Shown: in pieces, positions 37,301 to 52,300 of the stretch
How positions within the stretch are numbered: the first letter of the stretch is position 1
Layout: each line of letters begins with the position of its first letter
Source: Membranipora membranacea
Lineage: Eukaryota > Bryozoa > Gymnolaemata > Cheilostomatida > Membraniporidae
Direction: 5' to 3'
Length of the DNA: 64,000 bases
NCBI GenBank assembly: GCA_914767715.1
Contig: OU612068.1
Location: 33,356,001 to 33,420,000, forward strand
Position numbers and translations under genes: made by a program
The notes under the pieces: generated by a model
The model's database searches: none
What the model was told of the DNA's origin: nothing
What the model saw: only the letters and a program-made list of their open reading frames with translations

Positions 37301-40300
37301 AGAGCTAGATCTGTGCTATGAACTCCCACTGATCCCTTCCAGTTAACATGACAATGACTAAGACAGTTGTGGGAGCTTTAGGGTTTAAGTCTTGTAATTT
37401 TGATTCTTGCAACAGAGATAAGCCCCCATCTCGCAATAACAAAATGTGAAGGTCAAGTTTTATCGGTTGACCAAAGTAGAAGTAAAAAAGGGGCATACTA
37501 TGTACATTGATACAAGTTTCGTCAAGGTCAAGGTCCCGTTACATCTTGTAATAGTTTTATCCTACAGAATATTTATATGTGTGTACACCAGATATCCCAT
37601 ATTAACTAATAACCAGTCAAGATATGAGTTCGGACCTGTAAACCACCGAACAGTATTCTGGATACCTGCATGGCTGTACTGATTGCCTTTTATCACACAC
37701 ATAGTAATGTTATCTTTTTTTAACCAGCCCGGGCCCCCTTGATGATTGCTTAAAAACACATGAGTTTTATCTCTGCTCTATTATAGGTTATGGTAAAATT
37801 ACTAAAGCATAGGAGTAGGAAATCAGCACACTCAGCTAATCCTAGTCTGGGGAAATCAGACACGATCAGACAGCTTACTATGCTCAGTAATAAGAGAACC
37901 TCGTGGAGGGAAGGAAGTCATGAGAACCAGACTATGCAGAGAGATGAGCACACAAAAATACTACAACAAGGTAATTAGTCTCATTTTATACCTGCGGCAT
38001 GATTTACAACGGCAGGCAGGTGCTCCCTGACCTCACCCTAGTTTATGACCAGCATACTGGTGAGGGCGGATTTGTTAGCAGATCTGGCAGAGTGACTAGT
38101 GATTACCAATTCAAAGAACTCATTAAACTGTACATAATTTTATTAATTTCTTGGTTAAAAGCATACCAGTATGGGGAATAAAATACTATGTTGTAATTTA
38201 TTTGGCTCAGGGGAGCAAAATACATAAATTCCAGAATTAGACTGCAGACGTTAATTCACATGTTTCATGGTTTCTGTATATGCACCTGTCATAGTCTAGC
38301 CTGCCAGACATGATTTATATATATACCTATATATATACCTATAATTCACCACAAGGATTTAGTTAGGTGCTTAAATATGTGCTGAATCAGGATGTGAGTA
38401 CAGTCTCAGAATTTGAATTAAAATCTTTCATTTTGATGATCTGATTTTGAATAACGGTGGTTAAAGATTTGTGTTAGAGTGCTAGATTATAACCTTGCGG
38501 TCTTCACTCTGGTTCGGGCTAATGGAAGAGAGCAATTAAACCCAAAGTCATTATTTAGGATATTTTTAGATTTAATTTGATGATTAATATTTGCAGCTCT
38601 GAGTATTTTCTATGATGGCGAGGCAGCACAGCAAACTTCGCAGACCAGTACTGGAGAGCACCATGTGAACAGTGCTATATTAGCTCTCCTCCAGCAAAAA
38701 CAAGGACAACACTTTGATCAACTAATCCAACAGCTTGCCAAAAGTGTAGGTCATTTATAGTTTAGATAAAAAAACATATTCATTTGGCCGTAATGTGAGG
38801 CGGGCGGAGATGTAGTCCGTTTAAGGTTTATTGTTGATTTTTCCCCGAAAAAGCACAGGCTTTCTTAATAATGAAATTATAAAATTCTTGTGGTTGAATG
38901 AATACATAAAAAATACTCGCTGCCAAAATTATATAACCCCTAATCTCTGTAATTTTAGCCCCATGTAAAAAATTAACGGGCGCGGCACGTGAAAAACCGC
39001 TAGATGTAGGTAAAATGACGGAGGACATTAATTATGAATTTTCGCATGCGGTTTTATGCTGAGATATTTTGGATAAAGAATCAAAACAACAAACCCCGAT
39101 GACATGGAAAATCAGCGCTCATTACTCATACATCGTTACATTAGCGGTTTGAATTTGATTTTATCCCATTGCATTGTCATTTAAATGACAGCTTTCATAT
39201 TTCTCTCTTTTTCAAGGATGTGATGTAAGAAATGTTACAGTTAGGTACTGAACAACGTCCTTGGGTTAGAGGGTAATAAAAACAGCTGATCCTACTCCAA
39301 ACAATGGCCATCAAAAACCCTCTGATGGCTTTCAAAATTATGCAACCACTTAACAGCGGTAAATTTGTGGTTTGAATATTAAGATTTATCCATGAAATCT
39401 GGTTGACCACGATTCCCTAGTACCATGGTAACTCTCCTCTCTTTTTTTGCTACCACATCACAGAAGCCAACTTCTCTTAACCAGATGTTGACACCTTGAA
39501 TAATGATATTATGAGTAAATATGGGTGTAACTTACCGTTGTACAATAATTATAAGCTTGTGTTTTCTCTTCCGGCCGAAGTCTTTTATGTTCTCAAACTT
39601 GATAATGCCTATGATAGAAGACTTAGTAAAGATATGGATATGGGACATGAGTTCCTTATATAGCAAAGAGAATTTTTGGACCAGATTTTATTCCTCAAAA
39701 ATATTACTCTGTGCCCCACAAAATGCTCTACATAGCAATTAGATAAACTTTGGACTTGCTAGTCAATAAAATGGTTCTCATTATTGTTGGTCGTTGCATG
39801 ACACGAGACAACTATCATGTGCTCCTGTAACCATATATAATTAGTACATTTGTTCTGGAGTGAGAATTATGTCTGAGGGATTCTTATCCTCACAGACCAG
39901 GTATTTTATTTCATAACTAATGATTCTTTTCAACAATAACCTACATTTTCCAAATCGGACATGTTTGTAATATTCTGGCTCCATTTATCCTGTCACTAAG
40001 GATCAATAAATAACTGGCTTTAACTTAAAAAAACATCAAAGTTACATCCTCCATGACATACAACAATGGAGAAAATTACAAATTTGTTTTGCAAGATGTT
40101 TTGTTTTCATTTTCAGGTAATTCATAGGACAGTTTTTTTACTATTAGTCAAAACTTTTCCTTCAACCGATGCCAAATGTGAATATTTTCAATAAATCTTG
40201 TCACTCGGGCACAGAGCCAAATTAATAATAGTCCCCAAATACGGTATAGGTCATTTGGGCATTATTTTCCTTCTGATGGCCGTGAGTCACTTCTGACTGA

Positions 40301-43300
40301 ATGAAAATATGTTGTCAATACTTAAACTTAGTGACAATGCGTTTTAAAATCGATGGAAATTTCCAATCAAGTTTAGACATTGGCGTACTACTACAGAACT
40401 CTGAATTCTGTGGATCACTGTGGATCACTCATATGATTCTGAAGCGGTATGTGGCGCGATATATCCACAAATCAGAGATAGCTTATATGGAAGTGGAGGA
40501 TGGTCAATAATAATGTTTTTCAGTCTTTCGTATTGTATGTTGTGTTGTGCTTAGTATTGACAACATTTTTTTCTCTTACAGCAAAAGACAGTACTGTTGG
40601 ATATGCTAAAACAAGAAGAGACGGCCACCCAGTTTGAGTATTGTGACATCATAGCGGCCATGTTGTTTGGAGGCGTGGCTGGTAGTGAGTCTGATGAGCA
40701 GTATGTAGAAATGCTGCAGAAGAAATATCAGCATCTGGCTGCGCAGCTTATGGGATATTCTCTATCTAAGAAGTTTGGAGACTCATGGTACAGGTATGAA
40801 ATTCAGTTTTAGGATCTTTGTTATTTTTCATTAGTGTGCGTTTGGGGGAAATGGTAAATTAGGAACAAGCGGAAATGAGTAACTAAATGACAAAAAAGAA
40901 ATGCCGGAGACTGTGTGTTGTCATGCAGAATTTACCAAACGGCACAAGTTACTCATCATTGGCATATTTTAAAGTTATTTACATATATGACCGACTGGCT
41001 AAGATGGGTGGTCATCAGAATTATCAAAAAGTTACCAACGCCCCAGTGAATCTCCGATCTGTCTCGTCTAATGGGAACGTGACATCAGCCAGCCTAGGCT
41101 TTAAAACAGTTCTAAGACTTCATGTTTCTACTGTATTAGAAGTTGTGTCCCCCTTCTCCAGATTAGACCTGACTCATTAATCCATAGGCTCATTGTTCAG
41201 TGCTTTATCACTAATAATGATAGCTTTAACCGCTGATCTGACACATCCTGTATAGTTTTCTTGATTATAGTTCATGAATGAAATGTGAGAAAAAACCAAT
41301 CATTTAAAAATGAGTTATTATAAAACAATGAGATTTCACTGACATGTTCACTACTCTATTTTAAGTAATAAAAGTTTAATGACTGAATGGAACCCAGCTG
41401 CAAAGCTACACCAAAGTGTGAAGGGTAGTGATGGAGTAAAATAAATCGTTTTTTGATGGTTCAGACAAGGAGTGGAAGAGACAGCTCCTTGATTATGGCA
41501 TTAATCCCTTCATAAAAAACCCTGAATTAATGATGTTTGTAAAAGTGATGAGTATTTCCTAATAATGATACTGATACAAAATATCGGCAAAATTTTCTGA
41601 TTGCTTCACACGTCACCCCTCATGTAGTAACATCAATATAACTTCAGAGTAAGATGATATAAAGTCAAACCTTCCAGTGGGTAGAGCTCACGTTTTACCT
41701 ACCTACTCATCAATCAACTTCAAATAACTTCAAATATTTAGGATTTATATTGAAAATCTCTACAGAACAATATTTAATTTCGAGTGATGACTCTGAAATA
41801 TTCCCCGATCCTCTATTTTCTAACAAGTACGCGATGGTTTTTCACACCATTTTAATAATTAAAGTTTTTACGGTAGTGATTAAAATCTAAAATTAATTTT
41901 CTCTGAATTTCACCGAGCCTGCCTGAGCCTGCCTGAGTCTGCCTGAGTCTGTCTGAGTCTGCCTGAGTCTGCCTGAGTCTGCCTGGTACATGGAAGCTGT
42001 TGTCTTTATTACAGCCGATCAGAGGAAGATCAGAACAGGAATATAGCTAAGCTGAACGCACTCAGGGATCAGAATAAGTTAGATGATTTAGATGTGCAGG
42101 TAGCTGATTATGTCAAGTCTATATCTATATATCAGTACCTGGGTGAGGACAGACTACAGTATGAGAAACGGGTCAGCTCTGGTAAACCATACGAAGGTGT
42201 GTAATATCCTCACTAACAATGGTCTGTTGTAGATGTTTATGTCTTGATGATTATCACTGGTCTGTTTAAAATGGCCATGATTTCAGGCGTCATTTTAATA
42301 TCTAATTTTATTATTATTGAAATATATTTTGTGATGTATGATTATGGCACCGCTTTCTGTAAGGTAACTTTATTTGTTATTTCCTGTAGCCGAGGAGCTG
42401 CCTAAGGGAGGAGGGGTGTTTGTTACTCTACAGAATCGATACTACAGCGAATACGCTGCTCTGTTAGAATATTCTCACAAATCAGACAACACCGAGCCTA
42501 AGGTTCTACTGGCCCTCCTCAAGAGCGAGGCGTTCATTGTAGATAGACTCGGTGATTTTAAGATATCGAGCTTGTACGTTGGCTTGCTGGAGAGACTAAA
42601 CAGTGTGCTACAGAAGAGGTATACGCCATTTTCATTTCCACTGAATAACGCTATGTGTTAATTAATCTGATTTTATCAGACCCTTCCGTGCCATGCTGAA
42701 ATGTTTAAAGTGTTATCATTACATAAAGGCTGTCATTTTGTATTTAAAAATGCCTTTTTATAACAGGTTATGTGTGAACCCTGTGCCTGATGGGTCTACA
42801 GATTGTTAGAAAGTGTGATGATTACATTGTGAGATGGTACCACCTGTGTCCAAACAAGGCCTTTAAATCAACTAGCTTAGTAATTTTCCCCTTCACAACA
42901 ATATGGTGTGACTAACGCCTTCTCATCTGTGAACAAACGCTTCCGTTGACGCATTTATCGCATATTTTCGTGTCTGGGAAAGCCATATCATGTTGTTTTT
43001 TTCCTGATATCAATGCTATTGCATGTTGGTTGTTTCTGCCCGATAGGCATACCGAAGACACACTCCGTCTAAACGCCCTCGCAAAGTGTCTCATATCCAA
43101 TCATCAGCTGATGTGGAAAATACACGGAAAAATGCCGAAACCTGACAGTGATCTCAGATGCAATGATAGCAGTATGTAACTTATCTTATAATTATCTCCC
43201 ATTATAAATAGGCTCTGCTCATAACTACTCATCATATGCAGCGGCCCTCATTACAATTTTGTTACTGATCGCTACGATTATTTTTTTTAAAAAAACGTTA

Positions 43301-46300
43301 TAAAACCACAGGTTTGCCTTAATAATTAATTATGCTGGTATCGCACCTTGGTTGGCTTCTAATTTTTCCCCTTCTGGAATTTGGTTATAATTCTGATTGC
43401 GATAGAAGAATGATTCATACCTCAATTATTGGCCCCTGCTATCCCTGTCAGAAGTTAAATATATCGAGGATTGTGCCAACATCATCTCAAAATATGTACT
43501 GAATCAGGAAATGGATCCCAAACCTGTGTTACAACCTGAGCTAGGCCAGATTAACATTAAGGACTGCCAGAATCCAACAACTTTAACCGGAAGATGTTCA
43601 ACTCCGAGTATTTGATGCACCTTTCTTGTTTGGTCTCATTGTGAATTAAGGCCTTGCTCTGATTTGAGACTCATTGTTGTTGATGGTACCAGTTGTATGA
43701 CAGCGGGGAACCTCTGAGATGTTGTTTGAGGAACTGTTTTGCAATCTAAATTTTGGCAGTGCTCCCCGCTAATGCAGAGAAACATGCATTGAACTCATGC
43801 TATGCATTTTTCTGTGCTTTTGTTCTTCGTAACAAACCTGCTGAGTCATATCAAGGTTGAGCCCCAAAAAGATTCTCCCGTTTCGCAACTTCCTATGAAA
43901 AACATCCCCTCTTTGTTAGACCTTGCCCTGATATCATGACACTAATTGCACACACTAATCGTGTGTTTGTTTTGTGACATCATAATGAAACTTGAGACTC
44001 TCGATTGATTGTGTGGAATAGCCATGAGTGTGGAATAGCCATGAGTTTGCGTTAGAGCTCAATCTTACTGCCAGGATAAAAATATCACAAAGTATGATTG
44101 AATCGTTTCCTTGTCGTAACTGTACTCAAAACACATAAACGTCTTATTTTTGTATATTTAATTACATTTATGCCAAAAATGAAGTGTTAAATATGTCATA
44201 ATTGATGGTTGTACTCTGATTAACATGATTAATATTACAGATTCGTTGACCTCGTGGGTGGAGTGCCTGATTAAGGAGCTTCTACTGAAGCACTACGACG
44301 AGAGATATACCATGATGAGAATTCTGCTGGATGACGGGCTGAGAGAGCTTAAAGAAGTCGCCGACCTTCAGACTAAAGAAGAACAACACAAGCGCTTAGT
44401 GGCCCTGCAGAATAAACAGAGATGGCTCTCCTTTGATTCTCCAGGTAACGGCTTGCTCACATCTCATGACTCTGTTTGCATTTTAGGGATGGATATACCA
44501 AACAGAGAGTGCATCTAGTAAGGACATACTTTGTTATGGCTTGTCTACTCATGCATCGTTTTAATTTAAAGAGCACAACTCCAAGTTGCAACACACATAC
44601 TGGGCTGCCCACAGTCAATATTTAATTATTCCCCTGGATCTAATGTGATATCGTCATTTAATATCCCTACATGCCACCAAGATGTTCAAGGATACTGTCA
44701 GTTATTTTGAGATATTATTCTCATTTTTTTGGTTGTCGTTAGATGCTCGAGATGAGAACATAGCTATACTGGAAGAGGCTGCTGCCATCCAGATGTGCCT
44801 TCTATCCGACTTGGGTCTGGAGGCCGGAGAATCTGCTGACACAGAGTCTATAGCTGTCAAACTCACAGAGAAATTACTGCATATGCAGGAGAAACAACTC
44901 GCACTGCTCGTCAAAAGCATACAGCAAGGCCTGGTGAGAGGACCTGCTTACACATGTCACTGAGTTACCCGACAACCACACACATGATGATGCATGTACT
45001 GCACATGTCAATAGTAACTTTCATCTTTTGTTTAAATAAATAAGTGGTAACTTTCGTGCTTGACCTACCATGGTTTGTAGCTCAAGGTTTGCATGATTGT
45101 GTCACGATCTGAGGATTTGGTTCTTTCAGTTAATGCGAGCGGGTGAAACATAGGTTGTGTTTTCTGATGAGTCATTATGAACAGTTTGAAAATGTAGATT
45201 TTAATCTTGTACTGCTTCCAATATATGACGTCATAGATAGATGCTGTACTGTACCACGTATTTAAAATACATGAAAAATTGTATGATTTTTAGAGTAAAG
45301 AAGAAATGATGAAGATGTATGATGATGAGTTGGATGCCAGGAAAACTGAGATCCATAAGAATGTAGCCAAAGTTCTCACATCATATACGGGTGTATGGAC
45401 TGATGAACTCATCATGTTTGAGATAGAGTAAGCACCCAGATTCTCCCTAGCTACCTAGCTCTGTGTTGGGCACAATCATGCAAACTTCATCTTTATATGA
45501 TTATATATATAGTATATATACCTTACAGCTGTGGACCAATGTTGTGCCATATGTAATGAAATAGAGCGCCAGTTTGTATGATTTTATGAGAAATATCATC
45601 AGACATGTATGGGACATTTGTTATACTATCTGTATTCTGTATCTTTTAGTCGTAAATACAAACTGCTGGAGACGCAGATGTTAGATTCTGTATTGAGATC
45701 TACTCACTCTGACTGGCATCAGAAATCAGCGACTGAGAAATCAAATCTTACACAAGAACTCAGCGATAAGACTCAACAGTTCAGAGTTACTGGTCAGTAT
45801 TGCTGAATGTTTATTATCACTTTGCAAATGATGAAGGATGAGGAGATGTTTTGTGCAGTTGTTTTAGTTCTTTACTCCTTACTTTGTCTCTCATATTGAT
45901 ATTCATTATATATCAACATAACAGATCTCATGTTGTTCTTCTTTCAGGTGATGTGAAGGCTCTTGGTGAGCTGTATGGTGCTGTGTTTGCAGACAAGGAA
46001 CTCTTCTTTCAGCTATTTGGAGATAACTCCTTTGAATTTTCTCACAAGATTGTGGATTATACAAATGAGGAGAACAGACCAAGTAGGTTTCTTGGTTTAC
46101 AATATCGCAACCTGGTGTCATATTACATAATACATCAGAAATATTAACTCACTTTAGAAGGAGTCGTCCAATAAACATCACTTAGGGGACAACTCTCCAT
46201 TTTGTGCTATTATTGAATCACTTTATAATTACAGAGGAGATATATTCAGTTGTTGAGGAGACTGTGCTGGTCCTGGATCCACTGACAGCTCTCAATGAAA

Positions 46301-49300
46301 GAAAAGAAGAAGAGAAACAATCCTATCAGAATCTGCTGAGAGGTTTGGAATATTTCATGGCTGTTTATGTGTTTTGGAAGACTCAAATTTACTTAATGTA
46401 GCTGATAGAAATAATTATCGATTGCCGTTGAAAACTTTTGAGGATCATTTTAGCTTTACAGATGGTATATATAGTATAATGGTTCTGCCAATAGAAGACA
46501 ATTCATTGGTCTAACAAATAAACAGCTGCCATATAGTGGTAAATGTGTTTGTGAAACAAAAATGCCTTCTGGATAAGTTTCCAGGCCACAATATGTAAAC
46601 CAGATATTATCACAAAGTAGTATTGGTCAAAGGTATTTTGTGTCTTGCTGTTACAGAGAGACAACATACTCTTGACCCTTCTAGACCCTAGGTTTTTGAT
46701 CATATCACTCACAATTTCCTTGTGCTAATCAAGTGAGCTTTTCTGTTCAATGCTATGGGATTGATTTATTTGAGGCCGGAGACATACCTTGACTGGGAGA
46801 CACAGCAACACTGGGGCAATAAGAGTTTTGACCTGTCTTATAGTTGGTAATTTGCTAAATATGTTGTGATTACAGGAATGTATGAGGTGTATCTGGGAGA
46901 GCAAGGTCGCTCAGCAGAGGTGGTGAAACTGAGACATCATCAGATATTAGTTCAGTGCACAGACAACTTCAAACTAACAGCCACTAAGCTTGGGCTGAGA
47001 GAAAGATCACAACTTGTTACTCATATGACTAAAGGCAGTGGTGATCATAAAATGATGTGAGTCCACAGTTAAAACATTAATCAAACTGCAGTAATAGTTA
47101 TGGGATTTTTTTTTACGACATATCTGCCATAAATGTCTTCTGGCAATTGCAACAATGGATGGATGGATTTGATTACTATCACTGACAGCATTATTAAAAG
47201 AAAAAATGAGTTGCGAAATACAGTGTAATTGCTGGCACTATGAATCAGCAAGAAAAAGCGAAGACACTTGGAATAAAAAAGATCAAATCTCTGTCTAAAA
47301 AAGTATTTCGCTGAAAATAAGAGTGATATGACGCATATATATTGCAACTTCTTTCGCTCAATGTTGTACCCAGTTGCAACATAGTGCAAAAGACTGCATG
47401 TGTCTCAATTTGTGGGAAAAACTGTTCACGATTTGAGCAGTAAGCAATTGATCTGTTTTACATTGAGGCAGATAGTTCACCACATTGTCTTGTTTGCGGA
47501 GAGTTTGCCTGTAGGGGTTGAATCAACGAATATAATAGAAAATCCTTGCCTTGTCTATGAATCTGTCATTTCCATTGTTTTAAGGTCTAAATCTGACTGG
47601 ACGCGGATTCTCAATCTCTATCAGTTATCTAAGAGCTATATCAGTGAGGACGCAGACAAGCTCAACCTGTCAGACGTATCTGATAGCTCAGCCTATGACA
47701 TCGTAAGTCTCTCTGTCATCTTACTGATAATTGGCCGAATTTTCAGGTCATTGGCAACTTTGCAAATATGATAATACTGCGCCTTCTTGAGGAGGATGCA
47801 TTGAAAAATTGAATGTTTTTACATTTTGATCAAGTTGATATGAGCATGGTCTGTGAGTCCAAAGGAAATCTTCACTTCGTTGTATAAAAAATGTATTGAT
47901 GCTTTGATCAATGAGTTGTGCTCAAATTAGTATTCAAATGCCTTAAAGGGCAACCAAGGTTTCGCACCAATGCATTAATGGGTAGCAAATAATGTGTTGG
48001 GCAGCATCAGCTTTGTGCGTTACGCGATGCAAAACTCAAAGTAGTTGCTGACTCTAAGCTGGGTAACACTTCAGTTTAGGGGAGGTTCCAACACTTTGCT
48101 GTAAAAATTATAGAACACAGGCTAAATAATAACAGGAACAGGAAACTGCTATGTGGTATTCTCTTTTAGCTGAGTTTGAGTACCTGATGGAAGAAATGTT
48201 TCACAAGAATTCTGGCTGAATAATCATTCGAATTATATTTTGTCTTTTTCCCCATGCAGAAGGTGCAATCTGCTATTAATCAATGGCCATCAATGAGAAG
48301 TTGTTTGAAACCTTGGTTGCCCTTTAAATTTCACTTTTCACTTAATTTCATCATTATTTATTTGGGCGCTTTGTTCTTGAACTCATCTTTGAAATTTCAG
48401 ATAGGCTATGATTTCTCCTGATATTTTCATTATTTTAGCCTAAATTATGGGTATCCATATTTGGAAGTCTGTTTTTATTTGTTGATTGATGTAATTGTTG
48501 ACCTCCCTTATACTACATAACAGTAATTTAGTGGAGTTTCATGTTTGTTGATTTTGTTTCTGTGTTAATTGTTGGTCAGCGTCTCAATGAGCAGCTCAAC
48601 ATTGAAGTAGAAGATCTACAAATTATGGTATCTATTTTCTATTCGCTTGCACAAATTTAAATCCTCTGCTCAGTGCTGGCTGGAGTTTGATTTATTAGAC
48701 ATACACACATACACACATATGCTTTCACCTGTCTTTTAGGGCATGTCAAGAATGATGAGCTTCCTGAGATTTTGGCTCATAATATTTACCCAGCTTCCTG
48801 AGAGGTGTTCACTTTACTATGTGACCTATGACCCAATCCTTAGTCTGACTGTGTGGCATTCTCTGTAGATAATTTACCATGACCGACTGAATCGCTGACA
48901 TGCCCTACAACTATATACACATCTGCTTGATAAATGTTTGCAATGTTTACATCAATGTTTCAAATTCGACCGGTATGATATTTCTGCATGTTAACAAGCT
49001 TATCTTTCATAGCCACCGCCCACCGGGTATGTCTTACTGGGTGTCGATGGATTCCTCGTTGTATTGTTGTATGATAGTAATTTTCACATAGCACAAAACT
49101 CAGGGACAATTATTTGAAGATGTAATATATATTTGGCAGGTTGACATCTTCAAGCTGCACCTCGTCAGACACAAACAGGAAGTGGCCAAGCTGGGTAACC
49201 TGATCTCCCATCTCCCTCAGTCACTTGTCGACTCAGCTACAGTCCTACCCTTTGCTGAGAAGCTGCAGAATCTGCAGAATGTACAACAAACCAGCGGAGC

Positions 49301-52300
49301 TAAGACCAAATGTATGTGTGAAATGTAAAATAGTGATTGTCCAACACTAATGCTTCACATCACATCAACTGAATATCTATGTCCAGTATTCTATTTGTAT
49401 GTAACTAGAGCAGAGAGTCCATTAATAATCTACCACTTCTTGCTGTACATATAGCCTACTTTTCATACCAGCTTGTCACTTATAATGTAACACTTATGTA
49501 GATTGGAGTGATGATCACCTGTATGAGGCCTGTGCTCTCAAACTGAAACTGTGGGAGGATGTCGGACAGAAGTTCACCCCAAACAACTTCCTGTTAGCCG
49601 AGTTAGAAGAGAAGCAGATATTTGAGCTGTCCAATCTTGTTCACATGTTCTCTGATAAGGTGACCTGATATAACTATACTGCTGCCTGAATAGCTACGTA
49701 ATGTTTGAGTTAACGTCCAATCTAAGGCATATGTTCATTATTCTTCCAAAAATAAGTCCTTTAATCATTCCGTATTTGAAAATGCTTTTATTTGTTAGAG
49801 TTTTTTGTTTTGTGTGTGAAAATAATAACTCCAGTTATTAAAGGTTGATTATCTGGACTAGCTCAGTTATTTAACATGTTACTCGTTTTCTCAGACGTAC
49901 CATGAGTTGGATCTATATAAGATACAGTTTGAGCCTCAGTACTTCTCTAGTTTATACTTAGCTCTCACTGATACGTCACACTTCACTGTGAGCACAGCAG
50001 AAGAGATCTCACAGGCTGTAGAGAATAAATACGACGCTCTCAAAGATAAACTACTACTAGAGGCTCTTATGAATCAGGTCAGTATCTTATTACTGTTGTG
50101 TACAGTCTTACTAAGGAGTTATCCACCCGCTTGGTCTGACACGGCAGATGTCTTACTGCCGTGTACATAAATAAATAATTACGGCAGTCTAGAGCTCAAC
50201 AGTCCATTTTCTTTTTAATTTCTGAAAGACAAAATTTATATTTTGGCGCTTAGTGGAACACCAGACTACTCTGAAGCGGAATTATAAAAAATTCCTAAAT
50301 ATGATAATGTATGACAAGGCGTAGTATCCTAACTTGATTTCCATGTTCAGATGGGAGAGGCAGAGTGGTTACGTCTCTCAGAAGCTGAGCGACAGAAGAG
50401 GCTCATGGAGCTGAAGCTGAAGGAGAAGATGCTCCGTCAGCAGGGCAGACACGACGACGCTGCCGATCTTATCAGACAGCACCTCAAGGATAGCGAGGCT
50501 ATGAAACAGCTTATAGGAGATGAGAAAGCTGAGTATGAGAGACGACTCAAGGAGAGGCTGGAGAGAAAAAGAAGGCGACTGGCTGAAGGTATGACTGTTA
50601 GTCAGTACTACACTGACACTTTATTATTTTGCCATAAGGTAATGGGTGTTGATGTATCGATAACAGGTGACAATATCAACTCTAAGGTACTTGCTGTTGA
50701 TAGGTTGTGTGGTCAAAATGCATGTCGATGGATAATTAACCTTTCTTGTATTAATTACTACACTGCGAGTGGTGCAGAGGAATCCTTATTTATCTCTCCA
50801 GCAACAGGTTTACAGTATTGTCCTGTGAGTTATGTATACTGCGCGTTTATTTATATTATGTATTTTATGATTTTTTCTTGTAGGGATGTCAGAGGAGGAG
50901 GCTGACAGATTAGAGAGAGAAGAGGCGGCTGAAGATGAGAAAACGATGGAGCAGGCTAAGAATGATGTCATCGGTTATCTCGATGATAAGTGGAAACAGG
51001 TAATAACAGACATGGCTCAACTCTACCTACAACAGTCCTGTTAGCCAACATTACATGTACCTCATGCGTTTCTTGTAGTGTGTTGTCTGGGTATCCCAAA
51101 AAGATATTGACTCAGGACTTGGCATTACACAGCCTTACATTACAGACAGATGATTTCAGTTTTACCATGTTGGAACTACTTGCTACTTAGAGGCAAGAAT
51201 ATTTCACATGTTTTTCTCTGATTACCCTTAAGGAGGTCAATGGTTTGATGAACGATCTGGAGAATCATAAAGATGCGGCAGCGAGAGATCAGAGAGAACA
51301 GGAAGAGCTGGCCAGGATAAGACGACAGCAGAGGCAGCTCAAACGAGAGGTCAGACGAGTATATAATTATTAATTATAAATATATCCTAAATCGACGATT
51401 TATCATTTTTGCAGATTCTTCTAGACCAAGGCGTATAGTCATAATGGAAGTTTTGTAGCTAGGGAATAATCCTTTTACATTTCTGGTATTGCAAGGCATC
51501 AGCTGATCAGAATGACTTGGTTTACTTTTGTACTGACAATGTCTCTAGTACCTGGCTCAGGCTATGTATCGAGTATTGAGGGGACTAAGAACACACCACT
51601 TTTCTAACATTTGATTGTTGTTTGATGATTGCAGGACCAGCTGGGAGCTGTTGCTGCTCTTATGAAGATGGCTGATGGTCAGATGAAGGATGCTGAGGAA
51701 TCCCGCAAACTTCAAGAACAGCTTGTCCGGGAGAGGATGAAAGCCCGTCGTAACAAAGCAACTGATAAAACTAAGGCTAAAGAAGAGGAGGTGAAAACTC
51801 CTGAAGATGATGACATAATACCTCTCAGGGTATGTTTAACTATGTGACTTTGTCCATGAAGCTCTATTCGATCCGATGCTTTTTGGAACCTAGCATAAGC
51901 AACAGGTAGTTTGTAATATTATTCATTGACCAAATATGTGAAGAAATAGCTTGAGGTGTTCTTAGTGAGCAAAATCTCAAACAATGCTCCAGTTTGCCAT
52001 GCCCTCCCCCATCCGCTCTGCCAGCTTCTGTGCTGGTTTGCCGCGATGATTGCCATGGGATCTTGATAATTTTTTTTGGTCAATGACAGGAAGCTGTACT
52101 TGCTGAGCTGGAATTGAAGCATGAAGAAGAGAGAGAGTTCTTATTGAGGACTTCAGAGAATGCCCCTGGCACTCAGTACTTCTCTCAGGCTAGAACCAGT
52201 GATAAAGCTGAGCTAGAAATGAAGATTAATGAGCTGACAGAACAGAGAAGGATAATCAGAGAGGCAGCTTACTTTGATTCACAAGAGCAAAATGATCTGC

